Shown: positions 24,158-32,702, counted from the first letter of the stretch. The stretch is 64,000 nucleotides of DNA from Neisseria brasiliensis (GCF_009671065.1 NZ_CP046027.1:124001-188000); one strand, 5' to 3'. The notes: generated by a model from the sequence alone, not told the origin. Program-made: numbers and translations.

Positions 24158-26665
24158 ATGAGCAAATCACTTAAAATAGATATTATCCTAAATGCCGCCG
24201 ATAAGGCAAGCCAGCAGTTTGCCCGTGTGAAAAATGCGGCATCGGGTTTGTCGGGTAATCTCGACAAGCTGCAAAAAGAGCTGAAAGAAACAAACGAGGC
24301 TAGTCGCAATCTCGACCGCTTGGCGGCGGCTCGCGGCAAGCTGAATGAAACCGCGCAGGCTTTGAATCAGGTGCGCGGCCGCCAAAAAGAGCTGCTTGCC
24401 GAAATCCGCAAAGGCGGCAAGGCCACCAAAGCGCAAAGCGACGAGATGGCGAAGCTGGGGAAACAGGCGGAAAAGCTTAATATTGCCCAGTCAAAACAGC
24501 GACAGGAGCTGAATAAATATTCAGGCCGTCTGAAAGAGGCAGGCGTGTCGACCAGTCGCTTTGCCGATGCTCAGCGCAAACTTGCCCAAAGGCATAAAGA
24601 TACCGAGGCGGCAATTAAAAAAGAAACCGCCGCGATGGAGCGGCTGGCGAAAATCCGCAATATGCGCCAAAGCCTGAGTGATACAAGTTCGCGTATGGCA
24701 GGCGTGGGTTTGGCCGCCGGTGCTCATGCGGCGGTGATTGGTCGCGGCATGATGGCACCTGTCAAGGCCTATGCCGATACCGAAACTGCCGGCACCGATT
24801 TGCGCGTGGCCATGATGGACAGCGGCGGGAAAGTCGGCGCGGATTATCAAGAGATTGATGCGCTGGCAACCCGATTGGGCAATAAATTGCCCGGAACGAC
24901 TGCCGATTTTAAAAACCTGATGACCATGCTTGTGCGGCAGGGCATGAGTACAAAAGCCATTTTGGGCGGCACGGGTGAGGCCGCCGCCCTGTTGGCTGTG
25001 CAACTTAAAAAAACGCCCGAAGCCGCCGCCGAAATGGCCGCTAAATTGCAAGATGCCACGCGCGGCAGCGAAAAAGAGATGACTGCCATCATGGATCAGG
25101 TGCAGCGGCTATTTTATTCGGGTGTGGACGACAGCAATATTTTGGGCGCGTTTTCCAAGCTCGCCCCTGCCCTTGACTTGATGAAAGTCAAGGGTGAGGA
25201 GGCCATGAAAATGATGGCGCCGTTAGTCGGTATGCTCGACCAGTCCGGATTGGTTGGGGAATCAGCTGGTAATGCTTTGCGCAAAGTATTTGACCGTACA
25301 CTTGACCAGAAAAAAATTGAAAAAGCAACAAAAGGCACGGGAATTAGTCTTGACTTTACCGACGGTAAAGGCAATTTCGGCGGAATGGAAAAAGTCTATG
25401 CCGAATTAGAAAAACTCAAAGGCTTGAGTGATGTGCAAAAAAGGCAGATTATCAGCGGCATTTGGGGGGATGATGCCGAAACCATGCAAGCCCTGAATGT
25501 CATGATTGATAAGGGCTTGGATGGGTACAAAGAATTTGAGGCCAAGCTCGCCAAGCAGGCGTCACTCAAGCAGCGCGTCGATGCTCAGCTGGGGACTTTA
25601 CAAAATCTGTGGGACGCTGCAAGCGGTACGTTTACCAATTTTTTAGTGTCCATGGGCGAGGCCATTGCACCGGAGTTAAAAGCCCTTACAGAATGGATTG
25701 GCGGCGTGGCCGAAAAAATGCAAAACTGGGCGGCGCAAAATCCTGCGTTGGCTAATACTTTAATGAAAGTCGCCGCCGGCGCGGGGTTGGCTTTTGCTGT
25801 TATCGCTGCCGGTGCATTGGTAATTCATGGTTTTGTGGCCGCTTTTTCTTTGGTTTTTGGTGCGGTAGGAACGGTCATCGGTATTTTCAGCAAGCTGAGG
25901 ATGGCATTTGTGGCCTTAAAGGTCGTGATGGCCTTAAACCCCATCACCCTGTTTGCCATGCTCGCCATTGGCGCGCTGATCTTGTTATGGCGCAATTGGG
26001 ATACCGTCAAAGCCGCGCTGATTAAAGGCTGGGAGTGGATTAAAAAAGTATTCCGCGATAATCCGCTGCTCGCCGCCTTTACCGGTCCGATTGGTGCCAT
26101 CGTGGGCTTGATTGCCAATTTTGACCGCCTCATCAGTAAGGCCAAACAAGTTAAAAACGCCCTCAGCAATATGAGCTTTTCCGGCGCAGCCTCATGGGTG
26201 GGCAGCAAAATCAAAAGCGTGGCGGGCTTCTCATCGGGCGGCTACACCGGCGCGGGCGGTGTCAATGAGGCGGCTGGTATTGTCCACCGTGGCGAGGTTG
26301 TCTTTAGTCAGCGTGATGTCGCCAAATTCGGCGGCTGGCGTGTCGTTGAAGCCCTGCGCCGTGGCGGCATGGCCGCCTTAAACTGGGGGCGCGGCAAATT
26401 TGACGCGGTGCAATCCTTTGCCAGCGGCCAGCAATCGCATGCACCGTCTGAAAGCGGTCGCGCTGCGCCCACTTTGGTGGGGGCGGTGCCGGTGCCTGCC
26501 AATTTCAGCCGGTCGGTCGGCCACACCATGCCGATGAATATTTCCATCAACATCAGCGGCGGCGGCTCGCCGGTCGATATTGCCCGCGAAGTCGCCCGTC
26601 AAATCGAGGATTTGGCGCGCCAACAAGCCCGCCGCGCCCGCTCGGCATTTTTTGATAAGGATTAA
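24158..26665 (+). CDS. T: Tail tape measure protein (GpT)
   Basis: An 835-residue P2 GpT-type tape measure that sets tail length. Residues about 10-180 are helical and coiled-coil (repeated Lys/Leu/Gln heptads); VKAYADTETAGTDLRVAMMD opens the conserved TP901-type core; hydrophobic segments lie at about 530-620; the C-terminus has Gly-rich FSSGGYTGAGG and a basic end. A DUS is embedded near 24522. Length agrees with P2 GpT (815). Confidence 0.93.
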   Translation: MSKSLKIDIILNAADKASQQFARVKNAASGLSGNLDKLQKELKETNEASRNLDRLAAARGKLNETAQALNQVRGRQKELLAEIRKGGKATKAQSDEMAKLGKQAEKLNIAQSKQRQELNKYSGRLKEAGVSTSRFADAQRKLAQRHKDTEAAIKKETAAMERLAKIRNMRQSLSDTSSRMAGVGLAAGAHAAVIGRGMMAPVKAYADTETAGTDLRVAMMDSGGKVGADYQEIDALATRLGNKLPGTTADFKNLMTMLVRQGMSTKAILGGTGEAAALLAVQLKKTPEAAAEMAAKLQDATRGSEKEMTAIMDQVQRLFYSGVDDSNILGAFSKLAPALDLMKVKGEEAMKMMAPLVGMLDQSGLVGESAGNALRKVFDRTLDQKKIEKATKGTGISLDFTDGKGNFGGMEKVYAELEKLKGLSDVQKRQIISGIWGDDAETMQALNVMIDKGLDGYKEFEAKLAKQASLKQRVDAQLGTLQNLWDAASGTFTNFLVSMGEAIAPELKALTEWIGGVAEKMQNWAAQNPALANTLMKVAAGAGLAFAVIAAGALVIHGFVAAFSLVFGAVGTVIGIFSKLRMAFVALKVVMALNPITLFAMLAIGALILLWRNWDTVKAALIKGWEWIKKVFRDNPLLAAFTGPIGAIVGLIANFDRLISKAKQVKNALSNMSFSGAASWVGSKIKSVAGFSSGGYTGAGGVNEAAGIVHRGEVVFSQRDVAKFGGWRVVEALRRGGMAALNWGRGKFDAVQSFASGQQSHAPSESGRAAPTLVGAVPVPANFSRSVGHTMPMNISINISGGGSPVDIAREVARQIEDLARQQARRARSAFFDKD

Positions 26666-26667
26666 TT

Positions 26668-27120
26668 ATGGCCTTAGCGATTTTGGGATATTTTGTGTTT
26701 CAGACGGACACCGTGCCATTTAGCAGCTACGACCGCACCAACTCATGGCGACACCCTACGCAAAACACCGTGGGCGGCGGCCTCTCGCCCGTGCAATACA
26801 CTGGCCGCGAAAACGAGACCATCAGCATAGCCGCCGAATTGCGCCCCGAAATCACCGGCGGCGACACCTCGCTGGCCTTGCTGCGCCAAATGGCCGATGA
26901 GGGCAAGCCCTACAATCTGATTATGGGCAATGGCGATGTCTTAGGCGCGTTTGTCGTCACCTCGATAAAAGAGAGTCGCAAGGAGCTGATGTGGGATGGC
27001 AAAGCCCGATCCATCAGCTTTACCATGGAGTTAAAAAAAGTGTCAGATTCGCCGCTCGGCATGTATGGCACGGCCTTAACCGCCGCCGTCTCAACCGTGC
27101 GCCAAATGGTGGGGATTTAA
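26668..27120 (+). CDS. U: Tail terminator protein (GpU)
   Basis: A 150-residue P2 GpU homologue, beginning MALAILGYFVFQTDTVPFSS, with HPTQNTVGGGLSPVQYTG and the conserved MELKKV near the C-terminus. It follows T by 2 bases and abuts D. Confidence 0.93.
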   Translation: MALAILGYFVFQTDTVPFSSYDRTNSWRHPTQNTVGGGLSPVQYTGRENETISIAAELRPEITGGDTSLALLRQMADEGKPYNLIMGNGDVLGAFVVTSIKESRKELMWDGKARSISFTMELKKVSDSPLGMYGTALTAAVSTVRQMVGI

Positions 27121-28341
27121 ATGGATTTATCTAATCTCGGCCAAATGGCCAAAGATGCCGCCGTCAAAGTCTTTTCCGCCCTCACCGATACCGGCGGCAA
27201 TCACTTAACGCCGGTGGCCATCCTCACCATTGACGGCAAACCGTTTGGCACCGATGCCCTCAGCCGCATCATCAGCCTCAATCTGGCCGATAAGCGCGGA
27301 TTTGAGGCCGATGAGCTGACCATCACACTTGACGATTCAGACGGCCTCTTAGCCCTGCCGCCCAAGTCCGCAGAAATCACCGTGCAGCTAGGCTATATGG
27401 AGACAGGCGTGGTCGATAAAGGCAAATACAAAATTGCCGAGGTCACATGGAGCGGCGCGCCTGATACCATCAGCATTACCGCCCATTCCGCCGATGTTGC
27501 CGAAAAATTTGCCGAAAGCGTTGAGAAAAGCTGGCATAAGCAAACCATCAAGGCCATTGTCGAGCAGATTGCGCAAAAACACGGCTATCAGCCCATCATC
27601 GGCAAGGCATTTGCCCAAGAGACCATCGACCACATCGACCAAAGCAACGAAAGCGATGCCGCGTTTTTAAGTCGCTTGGCGCAACGCTATGACGCCATCG
27701 CCACGGTAAAAGGCGGCCGCTTGCTGTTTGTTTCCGCCGGTGAGGCCACCACCGCCAACGGCGAGCCCCTGCCCGCCATCACCCTGACCCGCCACGATGG
27801 CGACAGCTTTAATTTTCGCTACTCGGCCACCGAGAGCTACAACGCCGTGCGCGCCTACTACATCGATAAAAAGACCGGCAAAAAGCAAGAGATTGTCATC
27901 GCCGAGGGCAATTACGACCCCGTTAAAAAAAACGTTACCACCACGCGCAAAGCCGGCAAAACCCGCAAAACCACCACCAAGCAGGTGGAAGAAACCAAAA
28001 AAATCGACACCACCGGCCACAAAATCAAAACCCTGCGCCATACCTACCAATCCGCCAAAACCGCCGCCACCGGCGCGCGCGCGGCCTATCGCAAACTCAA
28101 ACGCGGGGCGATGGAATTTGATATGCAAATGGCCGTTGGCCGCCCCGATGTCGCCCCCGAAAGCCCTGTTACCCTCAAGGGCTTTAAAAAAGAGGTGGAC
28201 GCAGAAAGCTGGGTTGGCGTGGAAGTCGCCCACACCCTAGACAGCGGCGGCCTAACCACCAAAATCAAACTGGAGAGCCTGATTGATTTTGAGATTACCC
28301 TTTATGAGGGCGAGGCCACGATTGGGCAAAATAAAAGCTAA
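27121..28341 (+). CDS. D: Tail hub protein / late control protein D (GpD)
   Basis: A 406-residue P2 GpD homologue, the gp27-like hub joining tube, spike and baseplate. DADELTITLDDSDG-like FEADELTITLDDSDG, SWHKQTIKAIVEQIAQKHGYQP and QSNESDAAFLSRLAQRYDAIATVK are conserved. A Lys/Thr-rich insert (about 265-300) precedes the C-terminal domain. It is the last gene of the structural block and is followed by a strong DUS terminator. Confidence 0.93.
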   Translation: MDLSNLGQMAKDAAVKVFSALTDTGGNHLTPVAILTIDGKPFGTDALSRIISLNLADKRGFEADELTITLDDSDGLLALPPKSAEITVQLGYMETGVVDKGKYKIAEVTWSGAPDTISITAHSADVAEKFAESVEKSWHKQTIKAIVEQIAQKHGYQPIIGKAFAQETIDHIDQSNESDAAFLSRLAQRYDAIATVKGGRLLFVSAGEATTANGEPLPAITLTRHDGDSFNFRYSATESYNAVRAYYIDKKTGKKQEIVIAEGNYDPVKKNVTTTRKAGKTRKTTTKQVEETKKIDTTGHKIKTLRHTYQSAKTAATGARAAYRKLKRGAMEFDMQMAVGRPDVAPESPVTLKGFKKEVDAESWVGVEVAHTLDSGGLTTKIKLESLIDFEITLYEGEATIGQNKS

Positions 28342-28346
28342 GCAAA

Positions 28347-28378
28347 AGGCCGTCTGAAAACTTTCAGACGGCCTTTGT
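28347..28378. terminator. DUS terminator between D and the leftward accessory pair
   Basis: DUS arms at 28347-28358 and 28363-28374, followed by T-rich sequence. It serves converging units. Confidence 0.8.
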
Positions 28379-28379
28379 T

Positions 28380-29039
28380 TTAAACAGCCCATGCACTTTT
28401 GATTTGCGTGTGAATTTCGCGCTCGGTGTCGCTGATGGGTTGATCGTTAGTTTCTGCCCTGCCGTAAACAACAATATCACCGCTGGCGGCTGCAAGGTCG
28501 GGTAATATTTCGGCGCTTTCAATTTTAGCAGTTTCCAGCGCCTCTACAAGATTGGTCGCCGGGATGATGGATTTAGCAAAGTCGGCGGCGGTGTCGCGCA
28601 TGATTTTATCGGTGGCTAAAATGTTTGAGGCCGTCTGAAAATCAGATTGCAATTGTGCCAGTATTTCGCGCCGCCCTGCGATGTAGTCAGGCAGTTCATC
28701 AAACTGCAAGCCATCGGGTATTGCTTTGGCGTGGTCGCTCATCCATTGGTTAAAGGAGCTCAAATCATCAATATTTTTGGCTTGCTCAATAAGATTGGCA
28801 AGGCTGTTGTATTGGTTGACGATGCGCTTTTGGATAAGTAGGCGCTCACTATTTTGCATTTGGTCGCTTAAGCTTTCGGCTCCGATGCCGCGTAAAAGAT
28901 AATTACCAAGCAAAGCATAGCGATAATTGCGCTGCCGCGTATCTTTTTCGGCGGCGGCAAGGCGGGAAAGTACTGATAAGGCGGCTTTATGCTGTCGGGC
29001 AAAGACGGCAAGGCGGTTGTTTAAATCGGTGTCGTTCAT
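28380..29039 (-). CDS. Unknown helical protein, accessory gene
   Basis: A 219-residue protein, not recognised. It is almost wholly helical and hydrophilic, with Arg/Leu-rich N-terminal helices (RLAVFARQHKAALSVLSRLAA) and several Leu-rich segments, and no signal peptide or membrane segment. It starts 3 bases after the WYL/BRCT-like gene, so the two form one leftward unit opposite to the late genes. A DUS is embedded near 28627. Position at the end of the structural block is typical of prophage accessory or defence genes. Confidence 0.6.
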   Translation of the reverse strand: MNDTDLNNRLAVFARQHKAALSVLSRLAAAEKDTRQRNYRYALLGNYLLRGIGAESLSDQMQNSERLLIQKRIVNQYNSLANLIEQAKNIDDLSSFNQWMSDHAKAIPDGLQFDELPDYIAGRREILAQLQSDFQTASNILATDKIMRDTAADFAKSIIPATNLVEALETAKIESAEILPDLAAASGDIVVYGRAETNDQPISDTEREIHTQIKSAWAV

Positions 29040-29042
29040 GGT

Positions 29043-29639
29043 TTAAATCCTGATAATTTCGCCGCTATCAAGCAGCGTCATAAAGCCGTCTTTATCGGTG
29101 ATGATGGTGTCCATCTCTTGCGCTTTTTGGATTTTTTTCGCGCCCGCGCGTGGGCCGCATACAAGATAGGCCATTTGCTCGGTCATTCCGGCTGTCACCC
29201 AAAAGCCATTATTATTGGCAATCGCTTCAAGCACCTTTTTCTCGGCGGCCGGAAAGCCGGTAAAATAAACCTGCGGCTTACCCTTATTAATCCGTAAACC
29301 GTCAATCATTTGATAGCCAAAATGACGCTTGGGGTAGTATTTTGTGACAAAAGATTCATAGTATTGGCGGCAAGTTAAATCGTGACCGTCAATTAGGATA
29401 ATGTCGCTCACAATATGGTCAAACCAAAACTTCCGCCGCGCTTGCGCTTGATTGTTGCATTGGGCGTGTCTCAATAGGCAATAGCCCTCTGCATAATCCG
29501 CATAAACCTGCTCAATAATAACCCAGCGCCACGCGCTCGGATTATTGTGATATCTAAACCCAATCAGTCGCCCAAAATCGCGAATCGGCTGGTTTGGGAA
29601 ATGTTTGGCGGCATAATCAATGGCGGCTTGTGAATCCAT
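29043..29639 (-). CDS. WYL-like and BRCT-like two-domain protein, accessory gene
   Basis: A 198-residue protein. The start at 29639 is chosen because AAAGGGGA lies 5 bases upstream. Residues about 20-90 (GRLIGFRYHN, WRWVIIEQVYADYAEGYCLLRHAQ, RRKFWFDHIVSDI) resemble a WYL ligand-binding domain. Residues about 122-198 (QVYFTGFPAAEKKVLEAIANNNGFWV, TEQMAYLVCGPRAGAKKIQKAQEM) look like a BRCT domain, the fold that binds phospho-ligands or DNA ends. The pairing is unusual for such a short protein. Both assignments are by eye; the function is unknown. Confidence 0.6.
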   Translation of the reverse strand: MDSQAAIDYAAKHFPNQPIRDFGRLIGFRYHNNPSAWRWVIIEQVYADYAEGYCLLRHAQCNNQAQARRKFWFDHIVSDIILIDGHDLTCRQYYESFVTKYYPKRHFGYQMIDGLRINKGKPQVYFTGFPAAEKKVLEAIANNNGFWVTAGMTEQMAYLVCGPRAGAKKIQKAQEMDTIITDKDGFMTLLDSGEIIRI

Positions 29640-29661
29640 TTTGTCCCCTTTGTTATAATTG

Positions 29662-29818
29662 ACGTCCTTCCCTCCCTGAAGGGAGGGAATTCCTACGGCG
29701 ATTTGTGAACGGCATTGAGCCATTCACAAATCGCTTCGGTGGGTTTCTGCTGCTGACCGCCTTACTGCACGGTTCACTTCACAGACGCTACGGGCACGTC
29801 CTGCCCTGAAACTTCATT
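29662..29818 (-). ncRNA. Probable right-end RNA (omegaRNA) region of TnpB
   Basis: The 157 bases after the tnpB stop are rich in short hairpins and end at the element boundary. In this family the RNA from here and the tnpB 3' end guides TnpB, with the guide taken from flanking DNA. Assigned from family knowledge and position. Confidence 0.5.
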
Positions 29819-30961
29819 TTACTTTTGCGCTGCCAAAATCTCTTGACCGCGCTTTAACACATTGATTGCACCCACAATATCCGCATTGTTTTGATAGCCA
29901 CATTGCACACATTCAAAGTTTGCCTGTGTTTGACGGTTATCTTTGGCAGTATGTCCGCAAGCTGGGCAACAACGACTGGTATTTTGTGGCGGAACAGCCA
30001 CCAAATGCCCACCGCGCCACAACAGCTTATAGTCCAACTGACGGCGAAACTCAAACCAAGACTGGTCTAAAATCGCACGGTTTAAGCTTGATTTGGCAGC
30101 AACGTTTTTTCCATGCTGCACGGCGTTGCCTTTAGCGGATTTGGACATATTCGCCACCTGCAAATCTTCCACATACACAATCGCGTGGTTTTGGCTGATT
30201 GCGCTGCTGATTTGGTGCAGGTAGTTTTTACGGATATTGCTGATTTTGTGGTGCAAACGGCTGATTTTTGCTTTCAGTTTCTGCCAGTTTTTGCTGAATT
30301 TGGTTTTGTGTTTGAACTGTTTTTGCAGTTTTGCTAGTTTGCCTTTCAACGTTTTGAATGCGTTGATTGGCTCAAAAAACTGACCATTGGACAATGTTGC
30401 AAATTTGGCAACACCCATATCAATCCCAGTTTCGCCACCGTTTGGCTGCGCGATTTCCTGCTCGGTTTCGGTTTGCATAGATACAAACCATTTACCGCAT
30501 TTTTGCGATACGGTTACGTTTTTCAGGCTGCCTGAAACGTGTCGGCTGTTGCGATAGCGCACCCAACCGATTTTGGGCAAATAGATACGATTATTTTGCT
30601 GCTCCAATTTACAGCCTTGCGGAAAGCGGAAACTGTCTTTTTCGCCTTTGCGTTTGAATTTGGGGAAATCTGCGCGTTTGGCAAAGAAGTTTTTGAATGC
30701 GCTTTCCAAGTCTTTCAAACTTTGCTGCAAAACTTGGCTGTGGCAGTCTTTTAGCCAGTCTAATTCTCGTTTCCATTCAGGCAGCAAATTTGCGATTTTG
30801 GTGTAGCTAAATTTGAACGAATTATCTTGTTGATATTGTTCGTTTTGATACGCCAAAGCACGATTGAATACGAAACGCGAACAACCGCAAAATTGTTTCA
30901 TTTTGCGGATTTGCTCGCCGTTTGGCATCAGTTCAAATTTGAATGTTTTGAGTATTAACAT
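29819..30961 (-). CDS. tnpB: RNA-guided nuclease TnpB (IS605 group)
   Basis: A 380-residue TnpB (OrfB/IS605). The RuvC residues are D181 (GIDMGVAKF), E265 (VYVEDLQV) and D361 (NNADIVGA), and the zinc finger is C332, C335, C351, C354. The N-terminal helix-turn-helix region (KTFKFELMPNGEQ) is intact. TnpB is an RNA-guided DNA endonuclease that helps keep the element in place. The next DNA on this strand is the leader of the WYL/BRCT-like gene, which would supply the guide. Confidence 0.93.
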   Translation of the reverse strand: MLILKTFKFELMPNGEQIRKMKQFCGCSRFVFNRALAYQNEQYQQDNSFKFSYTKIANLLPEWKRELDWLKDCHSQVLQQSLKDLESAFKNFFAKRADFPKFKRKGEKDSFRFPQGCKLEQQNNRIYLPKIGWVRYRNSRHVSGSLKNVTVSQKCGKWFVSMQTETEQEIAQPNGGETGIDMGVAKFATLSNGQFFEPINAFKTLKGKLAKLQKQFKHKTKFSKNWQKLKAKISRLHHKISNIRKNYLHQISSAISQNHAIVYVEDLQVANMSKSAKGNAVQHGKNVAAKSSLNRAILDQSWFEFRRQLDYKLLWRGGHLVAVPPQNTSRCCPACGHTAKDNRQTQANFECVQCGYQNNADIVGAINVLKRGQEILAAQK

Positions 30962-31005
30962 GATTTCATGGATAATGGAATTTTTAGCAATTTTACACTT
31001 GGTCT

Positions 31006-31422
31006 ATGGAAAAAGAAACTGATTTAAGACGTGGTCGGCACGTTGTTTTTAATCTTCATGTACATTTGGTATTTGTCGCAAAATATCGCCGAAAAGTGTT
31101 CACAAAAGAAATTTTGGACGATATGCGCGGTATTTTTGAGAGCGTCTGCACCGATTTTGAAGCGCAACTGGTGGAATTTGACGGCGAAGATGACCATGTT
31201 CATTTACTTGTGAACTATCCGCCCAAAGTGTCTATTTCAAAACTGGTGAACAGCTTGAAAGGTGTATCTAGCCGCATGATTAGACAGAAAAATTATCCAA
31301 GCATCAAACAAAAATTATGGGGCGGTGCGTTGTGGTCGCCGTCTTATTTTGCAGGTAGCTGTGGTGGTGCGCCGATTACGATTATTCGGCAGTATATTGA
31401 ACAGCAGAAAACGCCTGATTAA
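31006..31422 (+). CDS. tnpA: Y1 transposase TnpA (IS200/IS605)
   Basis: A 138-residue HUH single-strand transposase. The HUH pair is H64/H66 in DDHVHLL and the nucleophile is Y130 (IRQYIEQQ). HLVFVAKYRRKVF near the start is typical. The active site is complete. It is divergent from tnpB with a 44-bp gap. Confidence 0.93.
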   Translation: MEKETDLRRGRHVVFNLHVHLVFVAKYRRKVFTKEILDDMRGIFESVCTDFEAQLVEFDGEDDHVHLLVNYPPKVSISKLVNSLKGVSSRMIRQKNYPSIKQKLWGGALWSPSYFAGSCGGAPITIIRQYIEQQKTPD

Positions 31423-31511
31423 CTGAATATCAACGGTTTTAGGACTGCTACGCAGTCCGCGCCTTATATCTCCGCCGTGAACGGCGAAGTTTTACGGCGC
31501 AGCCTGATAAA

Positions 31512-31547
31512 AGGCCGTCTGAACCATATTGCAAGATTCAGGCGGCC
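31512..31547 (-). terminator. DUS-derived terminator
   Basis: A DUS (31512-31523) pairs imperfectly with TTCAGGCGGCC (31537-31547). On the minus strand it is followed by T residues, just past the 104-residue gene. Confidence 0.6.
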
Positions 31548-31553
31548 GGTTTG

Positions 31554-31868
31554 TTATTGGTCATCCGCTTGCGCTGCCGCAATCAAGGTTTCTAGGCGGG
31601 CGCGGAATTGGCTCATCGTTTGCATTTGTGTACCGGTAAGCATGTAGTAGTCTGCCCCGCCGTTGGCAAAGGCGGCAAAGTCAATCAGGCAGGCGTTCAT
31701 CGCGGCTTGCACCGCCTCGCTGTATTGCTGGCCGCAGCCACTCACCACTTGCTCGGCGGCTTGAGGCAGCGGCACGGCGGCGGTGTCGTTTTGGTTGATG
31801 ACGACTTTATCGATATTGATGTCACGTCCGGCAGTTGCGCCGGAATCCCCGTTAATACTGATATTCAT
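31554..31868 (-). CDS. Unknown protein with GDSG-type N-terminal tag
   Basis: A 104-residue protein starting MNISINGDSGATAGRDINID, a beta-strand-like tag closely matching the C-terminus of the adjacent CI-like repressor. The rest (about 30-104) is helical and soluble. The ATG at 31868 is used; a TTG at 31886 is possible. It lies downstream of the repressor gene on the same strand, separated by a hairpin. Function unknown; interaction with the repressor through the shared tag is a hypothesis. Confidence 0.55.
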   Translation of the reverse strand: MNISINGDSGATAGRDINIDKVVINQNDTAAVPLPQAAEQVVSGCGQQYSEAVQAAMNACLIDFAAFANGGADYYMLTGTQMQTMSQFRARLETLIAAAQADDQ

Positions 31869-31894
31869 AGTTTTGTTGGTAATCAATAATGTGT

Positions 31895-31920
31895 CAAAAA
31901 GGCCGCGTGAGCGGCGGCCG
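31895..31920 (-). terminator. Terminator after the repressor gene
   Basis: GGCCGC (31901-31906) pairs with GCGGCC (31914-31919), followed by TTTTT on the minus strand. Confidence 0.6.
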
Positions 31921-31921
31921 C

Positions 31922-32341
31922 TTATTTGTTGATGGTGAGAGTATCGATGTTGCCGTCTCCGGCGTTGGTTTGGCCGCTGTCTCCTGCAATGGTGACAGTG
32001 GCTTTTTTGTGGCCGGTCAAATCAAACGCGGCGGCCATCAGTTCTTTGCGCGCGGCCTCGGGCAATACACGGTAAGAGGCCAACAGCATTTGTTCGTCGA
32101 GCGGCAGGTATTTCGTCAGCGTTTCCGCATCGGGTGCGACCCTACCGATATGCTCGCGGCCGGTAATCAGCCAGTCTAATGATACGCCTGTTTCTTCGGA
32201 GACCTTAATTAAAAGTTCCATTGATAGGCTTTCTCGGGCTTTAGATTTTGCAACGGAGCTAGTCGTAATGCCAAGAAATCGAGCTAATTCAGCATCGTTT
32301 TTAGCGTTAATCGCAATTTTGGCGCGTTCAAAATTATTCAT
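31922..32341 (-). CDS. CI-like prophage repressor with C-terminal tag
   Basis: A 139-residue protein with an N-terminal helix-turn-helix of the CI repressor family (KNDAELARFLGITTSSVAKSK, then LIKVSEETGVSLDWLITG). There is no self-cleaving peptidase domain. The C-terminus reads VTIAGDSGQTNAGDGNID, matching the tag of the next gene. The start at 32341 is the first ATG; an upstream TTG is less likely. It is divergent from the RHH gene across 175 bp of repeated operator-like sequence, and probably maintains lysogeny. Confidence 0.82.
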   Translation of the reverse strand: MNNFERAKIAINAKNDAELARFLGITTSSVAKSKARESLSMELLIKVSEETGVSLDWLITGREHIGRVAPDAETLTKYLPLDEQMLLASYRVLPEAARKELMAAAFDLTGHKKATVTIAGDSGQTNAGDGNIDTLTINK

Positions 32342-32516
32342 AAGAATATATTCTTTCAAAACAATAGGATAAATAAATATTAAGCCATAAGGCCGTAAAT
32401 GCTATTGTTTTGCGGCACAAAAGGCCGTAATATTCGCCTTAAGCAAGTGATTAACAGCCTTAAGGCAGACGATATAAATGTTAATCGCATAGTTAATCGC
32501 CAATAAGGGCTATTGT
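32342..32516. promoter_or_regulatory. Lysogeny switch region with two operator families
   Basis: Between the divergent CI-like and RHH genes are GCCATAAGGC (32384-32393), GCCTTAAGC (32436-32444) and the palindrome GCCTTAAGGC (32457-32466); a second family GTTAATC (32480-32486, 32492-32498, inverted at 32449-32455); and a 14-bp palindrome AAGAATATATTCTT (32342-32355) in the repressor leader. Confidence 0.65.
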
Positions 32517-32702
32517 ATGAATTATCAAGAAAAAGTCAACGGTTTGAAGCGGGTTTATCCACGCCGCTTGCAGGCGGTTGTGTCGCCTGATGAGTTGGAA
32601 ATTGTTGAAAAAGCCGCCGCCATCAAAGGTTTGTCGCTGTCGGCCTTTGCGTCTAAAGCAGCGGTGGCAAGCGCTAAGCGCGTTGTAGCTAAGGAGGGTT
32701 AG
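32517..32702 (+). CDS. RHH-type (DUF1778/TacA-like) regulator
   Basis: A 61-residue protein whose core (YPRRLQAVVSPDELEIVEKAA, then KGLSLSAFASKAAVASA) fits the ribbon-helix-helix fold of TacA/DUF1778 antitoxins. No acetyltransferase toxin follows, so it more likely acts as a phage regulator in the Cro/Cox position, divergent from the repressor. Two GTTAATCGC repeats 12 bp apart lie 17-37 bases before its start, suited to RHH binding. Confidence 0.65.
   Translation: MNYQEKVNGLKRVYPRRLQAVVSPDELEIVEKAAAIKGLSLSAFASKAAVASAKRVVAKEG

Larger units (their letters stand above)
29662..31500. mobile_element. IS200/IS605-family element with tnpA and tnpB
   Basis: Divergent tnpB (minus) and tnpA (plus) with the subterminal hairpins of this family: CCCTCCC/GGGAGGG near 29675 at the tnpB end, and GGACTGC/GCAGTCC plus CGCCGT/ACGGCG near 31440-31495 at the tnpA end. 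There are no terminal inverted repeats, as expected. Exact ends are approximate. Both genes look intact, so the element may be active. Confidence 0.85.

Noticed and set aside
24521..25051. Open frame of 176 residues on the minus strand
   Set aside because: It is wholly antisense to the conserved tape measure gene T, with no ribosome site and no family features; a shadow frame in GC-rich coding sequence.
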